A stretch of 64,000 nucleotides of DNA from positions 1-64,000 of the forward strand of contig NZ_JABBJF010000027.1 in the NCBI RefSeq assembly GCF_014218705.1. The letters run 5' to 3'. Position 1 is the stretch's first letter. Every line of letters begins with the position of its first letter. A program made the translations under genes and the position numbers. Shown here in pieces: positions 25,801-35,318 of the stretch. The stretch is from Kluyvera sichuanensis (GTDB taxonomy: Bacteria > Pseudomonadota > Gammaproteobacteria > Enterobacterales > Enterobacteriaceae). The notes below the pieces were generated by a model, which made no database searches, was not told the origin of the DNA, and saw nothing but the letters and a program-made list of their open reading frames with translations.

Positions 25801-26377
25801 TATTCAGGATGCATCTATTGACGGTGTGAAGATAAAAGACGCAACAATTGATATGGCGAAAATTTCTGACACCATTCAATCCACTAACTTCAGCGTAACA
25901 GACAAAACCGGATGGCAGTTAAACAAAACGGGAGGCAGTGTATTTTATGGCACTGTTTATGCTTCGCACATTGAGGGTGATTTGTCAGTCACATACGCAA
26001 TGCCTCCGCTTTATTTAACGGGGCTTTCTGGCTCTGGTTCAAGAACGGTCACTTGGGCTGGTGGCGTTGATTTTGACGTCCGAATCTCTATACCATTTTT
26101 CCAGTTTAATATTGTGAATGCAGTTGGTGTTTTCAGGGCGAGGGTAACGATAGGTGGGCAAGCGATAAATGGCGTTGGCTTCACTAATGGCTGGTTCCAA
26201 TCTGATCAGACGATAAAACTTGGCACTACTGGCTATGTTGACATACCAGCGAACACGGTTGATGTTCCTATTAAAGTTGAGTGGGGTGTAGCCCCTGGCT
26301 CAAGTTCATCAAACGCAGCCCTTATGTTTAGCGGGATGTCAATAATAGTATCACCAAAACGAGATCGATTTACGTAA
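22838..26377 (+). CDS. Host specificity/tail tip protein (lambda J-like)
   Basis: A 1179-residue central tail tip protein. The N-terminal part (LKGRKGGSSSSRTPTEQPDD, KILVALGEGEFAG) matches the start of lambda J. The middle contains fibronectin-III-like modules (VETLRATWSVVDNAIAYEAQW, YLVRVRAINAAEISSGWG). The region near 850-1000 resembles the DUF1983 coiled segment. The last 200 residues are AT-rich and variable, as expected for the receptor-binding end. It probably contacts an outer-membrane protein of the host. Confidence 0.94.
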   Translation: MATEKVLKGRKGGSSSSRTPTEQPDDLQSVAKAKILVALGEGEFAGQLTGKDIYLDGTALENADGSQNFSGVTWEFRAGTQAQKYIQGIPGTENEISVGTEVSSATAWTRTFTNTQLSAVRLRLKWPSLFKQEDNGDLVGYTINYAIDLQTDGGTWKTVLSTRVSGKTTTGYERSHRIDLPQEGSTWTIRLRKITSDANSAKIGDTMTLQSFTEVIDAKLRYPNTALLYIEFDSSQFNGSIPQISCEPRGRVIRVPDTYDPENRIYSGTWTGAFKWAWTDNPAWIFYDLVVSDRFGLGHRLTAANIDKWTLYQVAQYCDQMVPDGKGGNGTEPRYTCNVYIQDRNDAYTVLRDFAAIFRGMTYWGGDQIVALADMPRDVDYSYTRANVVGGRFTYSSSTTKSRYTTALVSWSDPGNAYADAMEPVFEQALVARYGFNQLEMTAIGCTRQSEANRKGRWGILTNNKDRVVSFDVGLDGNIPQPGYIIAVADELLSGKVTGGRVRSVNGRVIELDRVADAVAGNRLILNLPSGAAQSRTIQAINNNTVTVTTAFSETPEAECVWVVESDELYAQQYRVVSVADNNDGTFTISGAAHDPDKYARIDTGAIIDQRPVSVIPPSNQSAPDDIAIGSYSVVQQGISVETLRATWSVVDNAIAYEAQWRRDDGNWVNVPRSSTTSFEVESIYAGRYLVRVRAINAAEISSGWGYSKEVTLTGKVGNPPKPVGFVATGINWGIQLNWGFQANTADTLKTEIQYTPNSDQSDPLLLCDVPYPSSEYIQLGLKAGQMFWYRAQLVDKSGNESGWTGWSRGMANDNPSDYLGDITDGLLTSEDGQRLTESVEGSLEANWQNALAGGSILHSQFAQLGPVRAEILQVATTVAKVDEAMAELGTDLKAQVAANTAAISDKLTAMVDSDGASAIHTLRVGVKFNGQEINAGMSIAAIAQPGKPPVARVAFNAEEFVLLSGSDDKLFSPFAVKGGQAFITDAFIQDASIDGVKIKDATIDMAKISDTIQSTNFSVTDKTGWQLNKTGGSVFYGTVYASHIEGDLSVTYAMPPLYLTGLSGSGSRTVTWAGGVDFDVRISIPFFQFNIVNAVGVFRARVTIGGQAINGVGFTNGWFQSDQTIKLGTTGYVDIPANTVDVPIKVEWGVAPGSSSSNAALMFSGMSIIVSPKRDRFT

Positions 26378-26552
26378 AGTTAAAATGGGGCCAATGGCCC
26401 GTCATTACACCTTTTTCCGAATCGTTAATCAGCGCACCATTGCCACCACGAACGATAAATTTTTTCATTGGGATATTCCCACACTTAATATTTATAAATT
26501 TTGCGTGTTCCGCGCAGGATTCCGCATATCCAAAAATTGACAAGAGGCTTTT

Positions 26553-28343
26553 ATGTCAGCAGGCACTTTAAAGCTCACTAATGGCAGCACCGCCGTAATC
26601 GGTACTGGCACAACATTTACAGCTGATATGACCGCCGCCGATGTTGTGGTGGTTACCGTAGGAGGAACCGTCTATTCGCTGGCGGTTGATTCTGTAACGA
26701 GCGATACAGCTCTGGTGTTATCCCTGCCGTTCACCGGGCCTACAACCACCGGCGTGGCATGGCAGGCCGTTCCGCGCAAAACGATGCTACGTGTAACGGC
26801 AGAGCTAAATAAACAGGTGACCGAATCACTGCGCGTCGCAAATGAGAACGCAATTAACTGGCAGGCAGTTCTATCATCCCATGATACCGTTAATGTCCTC
26901 CTGCCTGACGGCACGACGCTTACCGGTTTCTCGTGGCGCAAGATTAACGACCTGTTGACAGCATTGGACCCAGACGACCTGTCAGCGACGGCAGCGCAGA
27001 TCAACACCGACGCGCAGCAGGTAGCGACCGACAAGCCGATCATCCTTCAGGCCAAGACTGATGCTGAAACCGCTAAAACAGCATCGGAGACAGCGCAGGG
27101 AAAAGCGGAGGCGGCACAGCAGAAATCAGAGGCGGCACAAGGTAAGTCCGAGACAGCACAAGCGGCGGCAGAACTTGCAGCAACAAATGCGGCGCATGAT
27201 GCATCGCAGGTTAACCCGAAAAACTTGCTACATGTCGATCAGCACTTGTCTGATCTCACAAATATCCCTGAGGCGCGTGCCACGCTGGAAGTCTTTTCCA
27301 AAGCCGAAATCGCTGACATGTTGCCTGGCTATCTGGGCCAGATTGACTGGCAGGAAATGCGCACCGCGCTGGAGCCTGGTACGGCGCCGCGCGACGGGCA
27401 GGAAGTGGACCAGACAGGCATCTTCGCTGACCTGTACGCGAAAGCGCTGGCCGGTAAGCTACCAACCTGTACCGAAGCAGAATGGCAGGCTGACCCGCTT
27501 AACCGCGGCTGTTATGTGCTGGAGTCCTCGCCGGGGAAAATGCGCCTGCCAGATGATAACGGCGTTCAGCCAGGGTCCTTAAAGATTCCGGTTAAAGTTG
27601 GTGATGGTGGGGTCGCGGATCTAGAAGGTACTATGGCTGGCTCGGCGCTACCTAACATCAAAGGGACCGTGGTACGACTTGGCGCGACATCATCATTAAT
27701 GCGCAATGATTCAATTGTCGATGGCGCGTTTGAATTATTAGAGAGAGAAACCGTGTCACCACCGACCCAAGGGGCGACGATTGCGTCCTTAACCTCTGGG
27801 GTTCCTTTGGGTTTTAACGCTAAGCTTTACGATGGTATATACCAGGATGGCGTAACCGAAATCCGACCAAACCGGCAGTATGGTTGCTGGACGGTCCGTT
27901 ACGCAGCTAAGGCCACCAATGGCGGCAGCATCGATGCACTGGCACTGGCTACGGCTATCGCTGCTGGGGATGCTGAGTTACTTGCAAAAATTATCGCCAC
28001 TAATGCGCGCATTGATTATGCGCTTATCTCTCCGGAAACAAACCCAGCACTGGGCAGCAGAACCGTTTTTGAAAATCCGTTTGGCAATAATACCCCCGTG
28101 ATATGCGTGTGTGAGATTTTCCATGCGACGTTGCAGAAATGGACAACGACACCCTGGATTTATTCGAGCCCCAACAGCTATGGGATGATTTCCAGCTATT
28201 CGCAGGGCGAGGGAATTGTAATGACATGTGGCAAAGCTGCTTTTGTTACAATTTCTCTGAACTGCGGGGCGAGCCAGGAGTTTACGACAAACTACACCAC
28301 CGTTTCACCAGTACGCATTCACGTATGGAAAATCACAGAATGA
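26553..28343 (+). CDS. Side tail fibre protein
   Basis: A 596-residue fibre. The N-terminal 70 residues (GTLKLTNGSTAVIGTGTTFT) look like a virion-attachment domain. Residues 165-215 form an Ala/Lys/Glu repeat coiled coil (TAKTASETAQGKAEAAQQKS). A segment QIDWQEMRTALEPGTAPRDG then leads to a collar-like region and a C-terminal beta tip. About 175 gene-free bases separate it from the tip gene. The adjacent chaperone gene overlaps its stop. The receptor cannot be inferred. Confidence 0.88.
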   Translation: MSAGTLKLTNGSTAVIGTGTTFTADMTAADVVVVTVGGTVYSLAVDSVTSDTALVLSLPFTGPTTTGVAWQAVPRKTMLRVTAELNKQVTESLRVANENAINWQAVLSSHDTVNVLLPDGTTLTGFSWRKINDLLTALDPDDLSATAAQINTDAQQVATDKPIILQAKTDAETAKTASETAQGKAEAAQQKSEAAQGKSETAQAAAELAATNAAHDASQVNPKNLLHVDQHLSDLTNIPEARATLEVFSKAEIADMLPGYLGQIDWQEMRTALEPGTAPRDGQEVDQTGIFADLYAKALAGKLPTCTEAEWQADPLNRGCYVLESSPGKMRLPDDNGVQPGSLKIPVKVGDGGVADLEGTMAGSALPNIKGTVVRLGATSSLMRNDSIVDGAFELLERETVSPPTQGATIASLTSGVPLGFNAKLYDGIYQDGVTEIRPNRQYGCWTVRYAAKATNGGSIDALALATAIAAGDAELLAKIIATNARIDYALISPETNPALGSRTVFENPFGNNTPVICVCEIFHATLQKWTTTPWIYSSPNSYGMISSYSQGEGIVMTCGKAAFVTISLNCGASQEFTTNYTTVSPVRIHVWKITE

Positions 28344-28729
28344 AGACTATCTACGTAAGCCAGAAAAATAATAGAGACTGGAGCACCAGCGCATCGGCGT
28401 TCGGCGGCCTGAATTACCCGGCAATCGTTGCGGATGGTTTTGCCGGGGGGGCAATGACATACAACCGCTTCACTGGTGAGTGGGTTGTTGATGCGCCATA
28501 TATCAGAACTCATGCTGATGATGTGGCTGATTCTGTAGCGTTGCGTGAGCAGTTGAAGGAAGAAGCTAACCGGATCATGGCCGGATGGGTTCTGGACCTA
28601 CAATTGGGTGACATTACTGATGATGACCTGGCTAAGCTGAAGTTGTGGCGGGCGTATGTGAAGAAACTTGATGCGCTCGATCTGGACGCGGCACCGGAAA
28701 TTGAGTGGCCGCCGCGTCCGGAAAATTAA
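28340..28729 (+). CDS. Tail fibre assembly chaperone (Tfa-like)
   Basis: A 129-residue chaperone that helps fold the fibre tip. The N-terminus (KTIYVSQKNNRDWSTSASAF) is fibre-specific, and the C-terminal half carries the Tfa pattern (LREQLKEEANRIMAGWVLDL, KLKLWRAYVKKLDALDLDAA, IEWPPRPEN). ATG at 28340 overlaps the fibre stop as ATGA. Upstream in-frame starts lie inside the fibre gene and are not needed. Confidence 0.9.
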   Translation: MKTIYVSQKNNRDWSTSASAFGGLNYPAIVADGFAGGAMTYNRFTGEWVVDAPYIRTHADDVADSVALREQLKEEANRIMAGWVLDLQLGDITDDDLAKLKLWRAYVKKLDALDLDAAPEIEWPPRPEN

Positions 28730-28908
28730 CGCCACAGCGCTTTGCTCTGCCGAACCGCCATCATAATGGCTTTCCCCATGCTTTCGCACTGAGGGAAACC
28801 AGGTGATATCCACCGCGAGTTGATAAACGCCAATATGTTGAATCGGTCATAGTCGAAAAGTAATTTTTGAGGCAATGGTGGAACGTATATCTGAAAGCGA
28901 CCCACCAT
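28726..28908 (-). CDS. Possible small minus-strand protein (60 aa)
   Basis: A 60-codon frame convergent with the fibre chaperone and overlapping its last bases. The C-terminal half reads PQCESMGKAIMMAVRQSKAL, which resembles small prophage proteins of unknown role. It fills most of the gap before the integrase remnant. Weak evidence: coding only by length and vague similarity. Confidence 0.3.
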   Translation of the reverse strand: MVGRFQIYVPPLPQKLLFDYDRFNILAFINSRWISPGFPQCESMGKAIMMAVRQSKALWR

Positions 28909-28995
28909 TTGACATAGGGGTGAAATGTAACTAATCGATGTAATATATGTTATAAGTCATTGCGGATTTAGAACAAAAAAGTAGCAGCCTGGAAA

Positions 28996-29394
28996 ATGAG
29001 CCAATTCACCATCAAAGAAATAGCGCTAATATCCCATAAGCTAAAAGATATCAGTGATACATGGTCAGATTTATGGATTTTTCTTTGCCTGGTGCCACTT
29101 AGTGTTGGCCAGGTTATCAATCTTAAGCATAGGAACTTTGACGGAAAATATCTGAATCTCGAAAAGGGGGCGAGATTTAAGAGTGTTCAGGTAGAGGCTC
29201 CCCCTCTGATTTGCGAGCTCATACAGAGACGCAGAGAAAAATATCCCGATGATATCTATATTTTTCAGAGCCACTCTAACAGGGTCAAGTATCAGGGTAA
29301 GCCTGTAACCGTTATTGCGTTTAACCGGGCGTTGAAAGTAGCAGCAAAAGGCGTTACGGAAAAGATAGTGAGCAGCAAAAGCGCTCAATGTTAG
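28996..29394 (+). pseudogene. Degenerate tyrosine recombinase (integrase) fragment
   Basis: A 132-residue protein that matches the first half of a tyrosine integrase catalytic domain (SDLWIFLCLVPLSVGQVINL, IQRRREKYPDDIYIFQSHSN, TVIAFNRALKVAAKGVT). It stops before the HxxR box and catalytic Tyr. At the position of the first catalytic Arg (usual GLR) it has PLS, so it cannot be a recombinase. It lies near the prophage right end and could be a remnant or a repurposed DNA-binding protein. Low GC. The functional integrase must be elsewhere, probably at the left end outside the window. Confidence 0.6.
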
Positions 29395-29483
29395 TTTGCT
29401 GCGACCGTGGTATGCAAGCACAGACCGCAGCAGTAGGCCAGGTGTTCATGCCATGGCGCTGGCGCAAGTATAGGTGAAATCAC

Positions 29484-29726
29484 TCATTCATCCACAAGCC
29501 ATAATTCAGCCTCTTCAAACATTTCCTGCACAGCGGCGCTGATCCGCTCCTTCTCATGCTTACTGGCATCAGTATTGATCGCCGGTAGCGTCATCATCGG
29601 CTTAACTCTTACATCAGCATCAGGGAAAATACGGTGCACCCTCTTGCTCAATTCACCCAGAATGATGTCCTTCGCACCAGGCAAACCATCAAAATTCCTT
29701 TTGTCATAAACGAGTTCCACAAACAT
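29484..29726 (-). CDS. dinI: DinI-family SOS modulator
   Basis: An 80-residue DinI-like protein (FVELVYDKRNFDGLPGAKDI, LSKRVHRIFPDADVRVKPMM, and the acidic C-terminal helix VQEMFEEAELWLVDE). E. coli DinI is 81 residues and stabilises RecA filaments while limiting LexA/UmuD cleavage. On its strand GAGGGAG precedes the ATG. It is divergent from a UmuD-like gene with two LexA boxes between them, so both should be SOS-induced. Confidence 0.9.
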   Translation of the reverse strand: MFVELVYDKRNFDGLPGAKDIILGELSKRVHRIFPDADVRVKPMMTLPAINTDASKHEKERISAAVQEMFEEAELWLVDE

Positions 29727-29739
29727 GATTAACTCCCTC

Positions 29740-29786
29740 TTTACTGGTTATGTATACAGTATTTATACTGTGTTTTTATCCAGTAT
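29740..29786. promoter_or_regulatory. Two tandem LexA boxes and divergent SOS promoters
   Basis: CTG-N10-CAG occurs at 29744-29759 (CTGGTTATGTATACAG) and at 29768-29783 (CTGTGTTTTTATCCAG), 24 bases apart. A rightward promoter fits: TTTACT at 29740-29745 and TATACT at 29764-29769, spacing 18, both covered by the boxes. dinI lies to the left and the UmuD-like gene to the right. Confidence 0.85.
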
Positions 29787-29804
29787 TCAAGTGAGGGCTC
29801 AATT

Positions 29805-30194
29805 ATGGGATTTCCATCACCAGCGGCTGATTTCGCCGAAACAAGTATTTCTCTTGATCGGCTGCTTATCAGCAAGCCAGCGGCGACTTACTTTATGCGA
29901 GCTGCGTGTTCTCATTTCCGTGAAGGAGTTATACAAGGGGCCTTGCTGGTGGTCGACTCTTCGCTTTCTCCATTCGATGGTTCACTGCTTGTGTGTGCTA
30001 TCGAAGGGGAGTTCAGGATAAAGCGTTATCGCCTGCATCCGACTCCACATCTGATCAATTTGGAAAATGGCCGAAGAGAAGAGCTACCGGAAGATGAAGG
30101 TGGGTATACGGGGTCACTCCCTGTTTTCGGGGTGATTACGTACATCATCAACGATGCCAGAACGGGAGAGTTTGACGACTGCCCGGTGATGTGA
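29805..30194 (+). CDS. UmuD'-like protein lacking the cleavable arm
   Basis: A 129-residue S24/LexA-family protein collinear with UmuD from Gly25: it begins MGFPSPAADF, exactly after the UmuD Cys24-Gly25 cleavage site. The catalytic pair is kept as S36 and K73, the same 37-residue spacing as UmuD S60/K97, in ACSHFREGV and GEFRIKRY. The usual GDSM around the Ser is ACSH. GAGGG lies eight bases upstream of the ATG and no other start is in frame. It should act as a ready-made UmuD' subunit for Pol V. No umuC follows; the next gene is host dcyD. Confidence 0.88.
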   Translation: MGFPSPAADFAETSISLDRLLISKPAATYFMRAACSHFREGVIQGALLVVDSSLSPFDGSLLVCAIEGEFRIKRYRLHPTPHLINLENGRREELPEDEGGYTGSLPVFGVITYIINDARTGEFDDCPVM

Positions 30195-31437
<1,243 letters not shown>

Positions 31438-31450
31438 ATAGAACGCGCTC

Positions 31451-32119
31451 ATGCAAGAAAGTATTCAACTGGTTATCGACTCCGCGCCGTATCTGCTTAA
31501 AGGCGCGGTCTTTACGCTCCAGCTCAGTATCGGCGGGATGTTCTTCGGCCTGATTCTGGGCTTTATTCTCGCGCTGATGCGGCTCTCGCCCATTGGCCCC
31601 ATCCGCTGGCTGGCACGCTGCTATATCTCTATTTTCCGCGGCACACCGCTGATTGCGCAGCTGTTTATGATCTACTACGGCCTGCCGCAGTTTGGTATCG
31701 AACTTGACCCGATTCCGTCGGCGATGATTGGCCTGTCGCTCAATACCGCGGCCTACGCGGCGGAAACACTACGTGCGGCGATTTCGTCAATCGATAAAGG
31801 GCAGTGGGAAGCGGCCGCCAGTATCGGGATGACGCCGTGGCAAGCCATGCGCCGCGCGATTCTGCCGCAGGCGGCCCGCGTGGCGCTGCCGCCGCTGTCG
31901 AACAGCTTTATCAGCCTGGTGAAGGACACCTCGCTGGCGGCGACCATCCAGGTGCCGGAACTGTTTCGTCAGGCGCAGCTTATCACCTCACGTACGCTGG
32001 AAGTGTTCACCATGTATCTGGCTGCATCGCTGATTTACTGGGTGATGGCGACGGTGCTGTCGGCGCTGCAAAACTATTTTGAAAATCAGCTTAACCGCCA
32101 GGAGCGAGATCCGAAATGA
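31451..32119 (+). CDS. tcyL: Cystine ABC transporter permease
   Basis: A 222-residue inner-membrane permease (former YecS) with the polar amino-acid permease signature. The EAA loop is AASIGMTPWQAMRRAILPQA, followed by FISLVKDTSLAATIQVPEL. Several membrane helices begin at residue 20. It works with TcyN and a periplasmic binding protein (TcyJ/FliY), whose gene is not in this window. It overlaps tcyN by four bases. Confidence 0.96.
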   Translation: MQESIQLVIDSAPYLLKGAVFTLQLSIGGMFFGLILGFILALMRLSPIGPIRWLARCYISIFRGTPLIAQLFMIYYGLPQFGIELDPIPSAMIGLSLNTAAYAAETLRAAISSIDKGQWEAAASIGMTPWQAMRRAILPQAARVALPPLSNSFISLVKDTSLAATIQVPELFRQAQLITSRTLEVFTMYLAASLIYWVMATVLSALQNYFENQLNRQERDPK

Positions 32120-32868
32120 GTGCAATCGAAGTCAAAAACCTGGTGAAGAAATTCCACGGGCAGACGGTGCTGCACGGGATTGACCTGGAAGTAAAAGAGG
32201 GTGAAGTGGTGGCGATCATCGGGCCGAGTGGCTCGGGGAAAACCACGCTTTTGCGCAGCATTAACCTGCTGGAAGTGCCGGAAAGCGGCACTATTCGGGT
32301 GGGTGATATGACCATCGACACCGCGCGTCCGCTCAGCCAGCAGAAAGGGCTGATCCGCCGCCTGCGCCAGCACGTCGGCTTTGTGTTCCAGAACTTCAAC
32401 CTGTTTCCGCACCGCACGGTGCTGGAGAACATCATTGAAGGGCCGGTGATTGTCAAAGGCGAAGATAAAGCAGAAGCCACCGCCAGAGCGCGGGAGTTGC
32501 TCGGCAAGGTGGGGCTTTCAGGGAAAGAGGAGAGCTATCCGCGCCGTCTCTCCGGTGGCCAGCAGCAGCGCGTAGCGATTGCGCGTGCGCTGGCAATGCG
32601 CCCGGACGTGATCCTTTTCGATGAGCCAACCTCGGCGTTAGATCCAGAGCTGGTAGGGGAGGTGCTCAACACCATCCGCGCGCTGGCCGAAGAGAAGCGT
32701 ACGATGGTTATTGTCACCCACGAAATGAGCTTTGCCCGCGACGTCGCCGACCGGGCCATCTTTATGGATCAAGGGCGCGTGGTTGAACAGGGGGAAGCGA
32801 AGGCGCTGTTTGCGAACCCACAGCAGGCGCGCACCCGCCAGTTCCTGGAAAAATTCCTCATGCAGTAA
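32116..32868 (+). CDS. tcyN: Cystine ABC transporter ATPase
   Basis: A 250-residue ABC ATPase (former YecC). Walker A IGPSGSGKTTLL near 35, Q-loop FVFQNFNLFPHRTV, signature RRLSGGQQQRVAIARALA, Walker B VILFDEPTSALD and H-loop TMVIVTHEMSFA are all intact. It energises TcyL and is last in the operon. The GC-rich stem CGGCGCGGACGCGCCCGG follows. Confidence 0.97.
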   Translation: MSAIEVKNLVKKFHGQTVLHGIDLEVKEGEVVAIIGPSGSGKTTLLRSINLLEVPESGTIRVGDMTIDTARPLSQQKGLIRRLRQHVGFVFQNFNLFPHRTVLENIIEGPVIVKGEDKAEATARARELLGKVGLSGKEESYPRRLSGGQQQRVAIARALAMRPDVILFDEPTSALDPELVGEVLNTIRALAEEKRTMVIVTHEMSFARDVADRAIFMDQGRVVEQGEAKALFANPQQARTRQFLEKFLMQ

Positions 32869-33187
32869 TAGCGGCGCGGACGCGCCCGGGATTAACGGCG
32901 CGCGTCCGCGTACGACTTATTTTTTATCGCAAATGATGCCCTAAGGTTATTTACGCGCTTTTAATGAAAAATTTTACTTAAGTATGCCTAATCAATAGGT
33001 GGGCTTTATATTGCCCTGAATAGAGCCAAATGGCCTGGTGACGGTGTTTACGCGGCATTCGTTGCAAAAATAGGGGAAATTAGGATTATTTTGCCGAAGC
33101 GTGATATTTTATACATATAAATAAGATTTATGTGTTAGGTTTCTGTATTCATAAAAATGATTATTGATCAGGGGGTTTCTCGTAGTT

Positions 33188-33910
33188 ATGAGAGACGATG
33201 ATTTTTTCAGTTGGCGGCGGGAAATGCTGCAAATTTTCCAGGCGGCTACAGCAAGCGATCAGATATATGCGCTCTTACAGCAGCAGACCGAATATCTGGA
33301 ATATGACTTCTTCGCACTGTGCGTGCGCCATCCGGTGCCTTTCACACGGCCTCGCATCTCGGTATATACCACTTATCCCGATGCCTGGATGAGTCACTAT
33401 AAGTCTGCGAATTATATGGCTATCGATCCGGTGCTGAAACCGGATAACTTCTCGTTGGGTCACCTGCGCTGGAACGATGAACTGTTTAGCGATGCACAGG
33501 AGTTGTGGCTCGCCGCGCGCAAGCACGGTTTGCATACCGGGGCGACCCAGTGTCTGATGCTGCCAAACCACGCTCACGGTTTCCTGTCGGTATCGCGCAC
33601 GCGCGTGGCGCGTCAACCGCTTGCGGAAGACGAAATGGCGATGCGGTTGCAGATATTACTGGAGATGAGCCTGCTGGCGTTATTACGCGTCGAAGACGAA
33701 ATGGTGATGCCGCGGGAAATGAAATTCAGTAAGCGGGAATTAGAAATTCTGAAATGGACGGCGGAGGGGAAAACATCGGCGGAGATTTCGATGATTCTGT
33801 CTATTTCCGAGAATACCGTAAACTTCCATCAGAAGAACATGCAGAAGAAATTTAGTGCGCCTAACAAAACGCAGATTGCCTGCTATGCGGCGGCGATTGG
33901 ATTGATCTGA
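33188..33910 (+). CDS. sdiA: LuxR-family quorum-sensing receptor SdiA
   Basis: A 240-residue regulator that binds acyl-homoserine lactones made by other species. The N-terminal ligand domain has the aromatic pocket pattern (YDFFALCVRHPVPFTRPRIS, YKSANYMAIDPVLKPDNFS). The C-terminal LuxR helix-turn-helix reads FSKREIELILKW-like, with TAEGKTSAEISMILSISENT VNFHQKNMQKK. ATG at 33188 gives the same start as E. coli; the upstream in-frame ATT is not needed. It sits between tcyN and the convergent yecF, as in E. coli. Confidence 0.96.
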   Translation: MRDDDFFSWRREMLQIFQAATASDQIYALLQQQTEYLEYDFFALCVRHPVPFTRPRISVYTTYPDAWMSHYKSANYMAIDPVLKPDNFSLGHLRWNDELFSDAQELWLAARKHGLHTGATQCLMLPNHAHGFLSVSRTRVARQPLAEDEMAMRLQILLEMSLLALLRVEDEMVMPREMKFSKRELEILKWTAEGKTSAEISMILSISENTVNFHQKNMQKKFSAPNKTQIACYAAAIGLI

Positions 33911-33940
33911 CTCGTTCGTACGTTCTGCGTGCCAGACGGC

Positions 33941-33975
33941 AAACCGGCTGTAAGCAGCGATGCTTCAGCCGGTTT
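33941..33975. terminator. Bidirectional terminator between sdiA and yecF
   Basis: AAACCGGCTG (33941-33950) pairs perfectly with CAGCCGGTTT (33966-33975), with inner pairing AAGC/GCTT. It serves both convergent genes. Confidence 0.75.
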
Positions 33976-33979
33976 AAGA

Positions 33980-34204
33980 TTACTGGCGATAAGCTTGTTT
34001 AATTTGCTTAACGGTGCTGGAAAATACGGCAGCCTGAGCTTCATCTTCTAACTGCGCAATTTGTTTTTCCATTTTAATAATCACACGCCCCGCATCTGCC
34101 TGCCCCATTGCCTGCAGCATCAGCGTCAGCATTGCCTTCAGGCAGGAAAGTTCCTGGGCCAGATTTTGATTATTTTCAGCGGTAGAAAAATCAGGTGTGC
34201 TCAT
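33980..34204 (-). CDS. yecF: YecF family protein (DUF2594)
   Basis: A 74-residue cytoplasmic protein of unknown role, conserved downstream of sdiA in Enterobacteriaceae. It is largely helical ([40 protein letters not shown]) and may form coiled coils. Length and sequence agree with the YecF family. It shares a bidirectional terminator with sdiA. Confidence 0.93.
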   Translation of the reverse strand: MSTPDFSTAENNQNLAQELSCLKAMLTLMLQAMGQADAGRVIIKMEKQIAQLEDEAQAAVFSSTVKQIKQAYRQ

Positions 34205-34661
34205 TTATTGCCTCGTACAATTTCTGCGCATTATGCGCGTTCCGGATTATGAAAGCGGCGCAGTATACCACAAGCCGGAGGAAAAAAAGGAGCGCCTGTT
34301 TTTTGCGCGCAGCTCAGATCTGTTATTCATTATTATTTAGCGGTGAGAAGACAGGCAGTTAGCGCCGAATTGTTTAAATATGGTTCCTTCATCGTTAATT
34401 GTTGTTACATATTATAGGGGCTATTTATCAAATATACGACAAAGTGCCTGTTTACTCGGGTTATTGTTGTCCGCATACTGACTTTTGTGTTGGGCATCTT
34501 ATTGTTTTTTAGGTCTTTCCAGCACCTGTACACGAATATTTCCAAAAACGAGATCGAAAACGGTGCTCTGGCATTTTTAGACTTTCACAGTTGATATAAA
34601 ACCCGGTAGTATGGGTGAATTAAGAAGTAGTAGCGTTATCCCTATTCTGGAGATTATTCCT
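34205..34661. other. Intergenic region between yecF and uvrY
   Basis: About 450 bp with divergent promoters expected for yecF (left) and uvrY (right). It is AT-rich, especially 34320-34450. I see no convincing ORF, operator or strong hairpin in it. Confidence 0.5.
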
Positions 34662-35318
34662 TTGATCAACGTCCTTCTTGTTGATGACCACGAACTGGTG
34701 CGCGCAGGGATACGACGCATTCTCGAAGATATAAAAGGTATTAGAGTGACCGGCGAAGCCAACTGCGGGGAAGATGCGGTGAAATGGTGCCGCGCCAACC
34801 CGGTCGATGTTGTGCTGATGGACATGAATATGCCGGGCATCGGTGGCCTGGAAGCCACGCGTAAGATTGCGCGCTCTGCCGTCGACACCAAAGTCATCAT
34901 GTTAACCGTACACACGGAAAACCCACTTCCCGCGAAGGTAATGCAGGCCGGCGCTGCGGGGTATCTGAGTAAAGGTGCCGCCCCGCAAGAGGTGGTCAAC
35001 GCCATTCGCTCGGTCTTCTCCGGGCAGCGTTACATTGCCTCAGACATCGCCCAGCAAATGGCGTTGAGCCAGATTGAGCCGGAAAAGACCGAATCCCCGT
35101 TCTCCAGTTTGTCTGAACGTGAATTGCAGATTATGCTGATGATCACTAAAGGCCAGAAGGTGAATGAGATCTCAGAACAGTTGAATCTGAGTCCTAAGAC
35201 GGTCAACAGCTACCGCTACCGTATGTTTAGCAAATTGAACATACACGGTGATGTTGAACTGACGCACCTGGCAATTCGCCATGGCCTGTGCAATGCGGAG
35301 TCGTTAGCAAGTCAGTGA
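34662..35318 (+). CDS. uvrY: Response regulator UvrY (BarA partner)
   Basis: A 218-residue NarL/FixJ regulator. Phosphoacceptor D54 lies in [10 protein letters not shown], with acidic VDDHE at 8-11 and K in LSKGAAP. The LuxR-type helix-turn-helix is [20 protein letters not shown]. UvrY with sensor BarA activates csrB/csrC small RNAs, controlling carbon storage and motility. The start is TTG at 34662 with GGAG upstream, giving the E. coli length; more upstream in-frame ATG at 34611 would add an unrelated extension. Its TGA overlaps the uvrC GTG. Confidence 0.95.
   Translation: MINVLLVDDHELVRAGIRRILEDIKGIRVTGEANCGEDAVKWCRANPVDVVLMDMNMPGIGGLEATRKIARSAVDTKVIMLTVHTENPLPAKVMQAGAAGYLSKGAAPQEVVNAIRSVFSGQRYIASDIAQQMALSQIEPEKTESPFSSLSERELQIMLMITKGQKVNEISEQLNLSPKTVNSYRYRMFSKLNIHGDVELTHLAIRHGLCNAESLASQ

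Noticed and set aside
26370-26468. 32-codon minus-strand frame (starting MKKFIVRGG) between the tip and fibre genes
   Set aside because: Very short, runs into the tip gene, and has no recognisable family or clear ribosome site; kept only as a note.
27061-27582. Lys/Arg-rich 173-codon frame inside the tail fibre gene
   Set aside because: Extreme Arg/Lys bias from reading the Ala/Glu/Lys repeat out of frame; an artefact of the coiled-coil repeat.
32869-33187. Extra gene between tcyN and sdiA
   Set aside because: About 320 bases with a GC-rich stem just after tcyN and AT-rich promoter-like DNA before sdiA; no frame with coding character.
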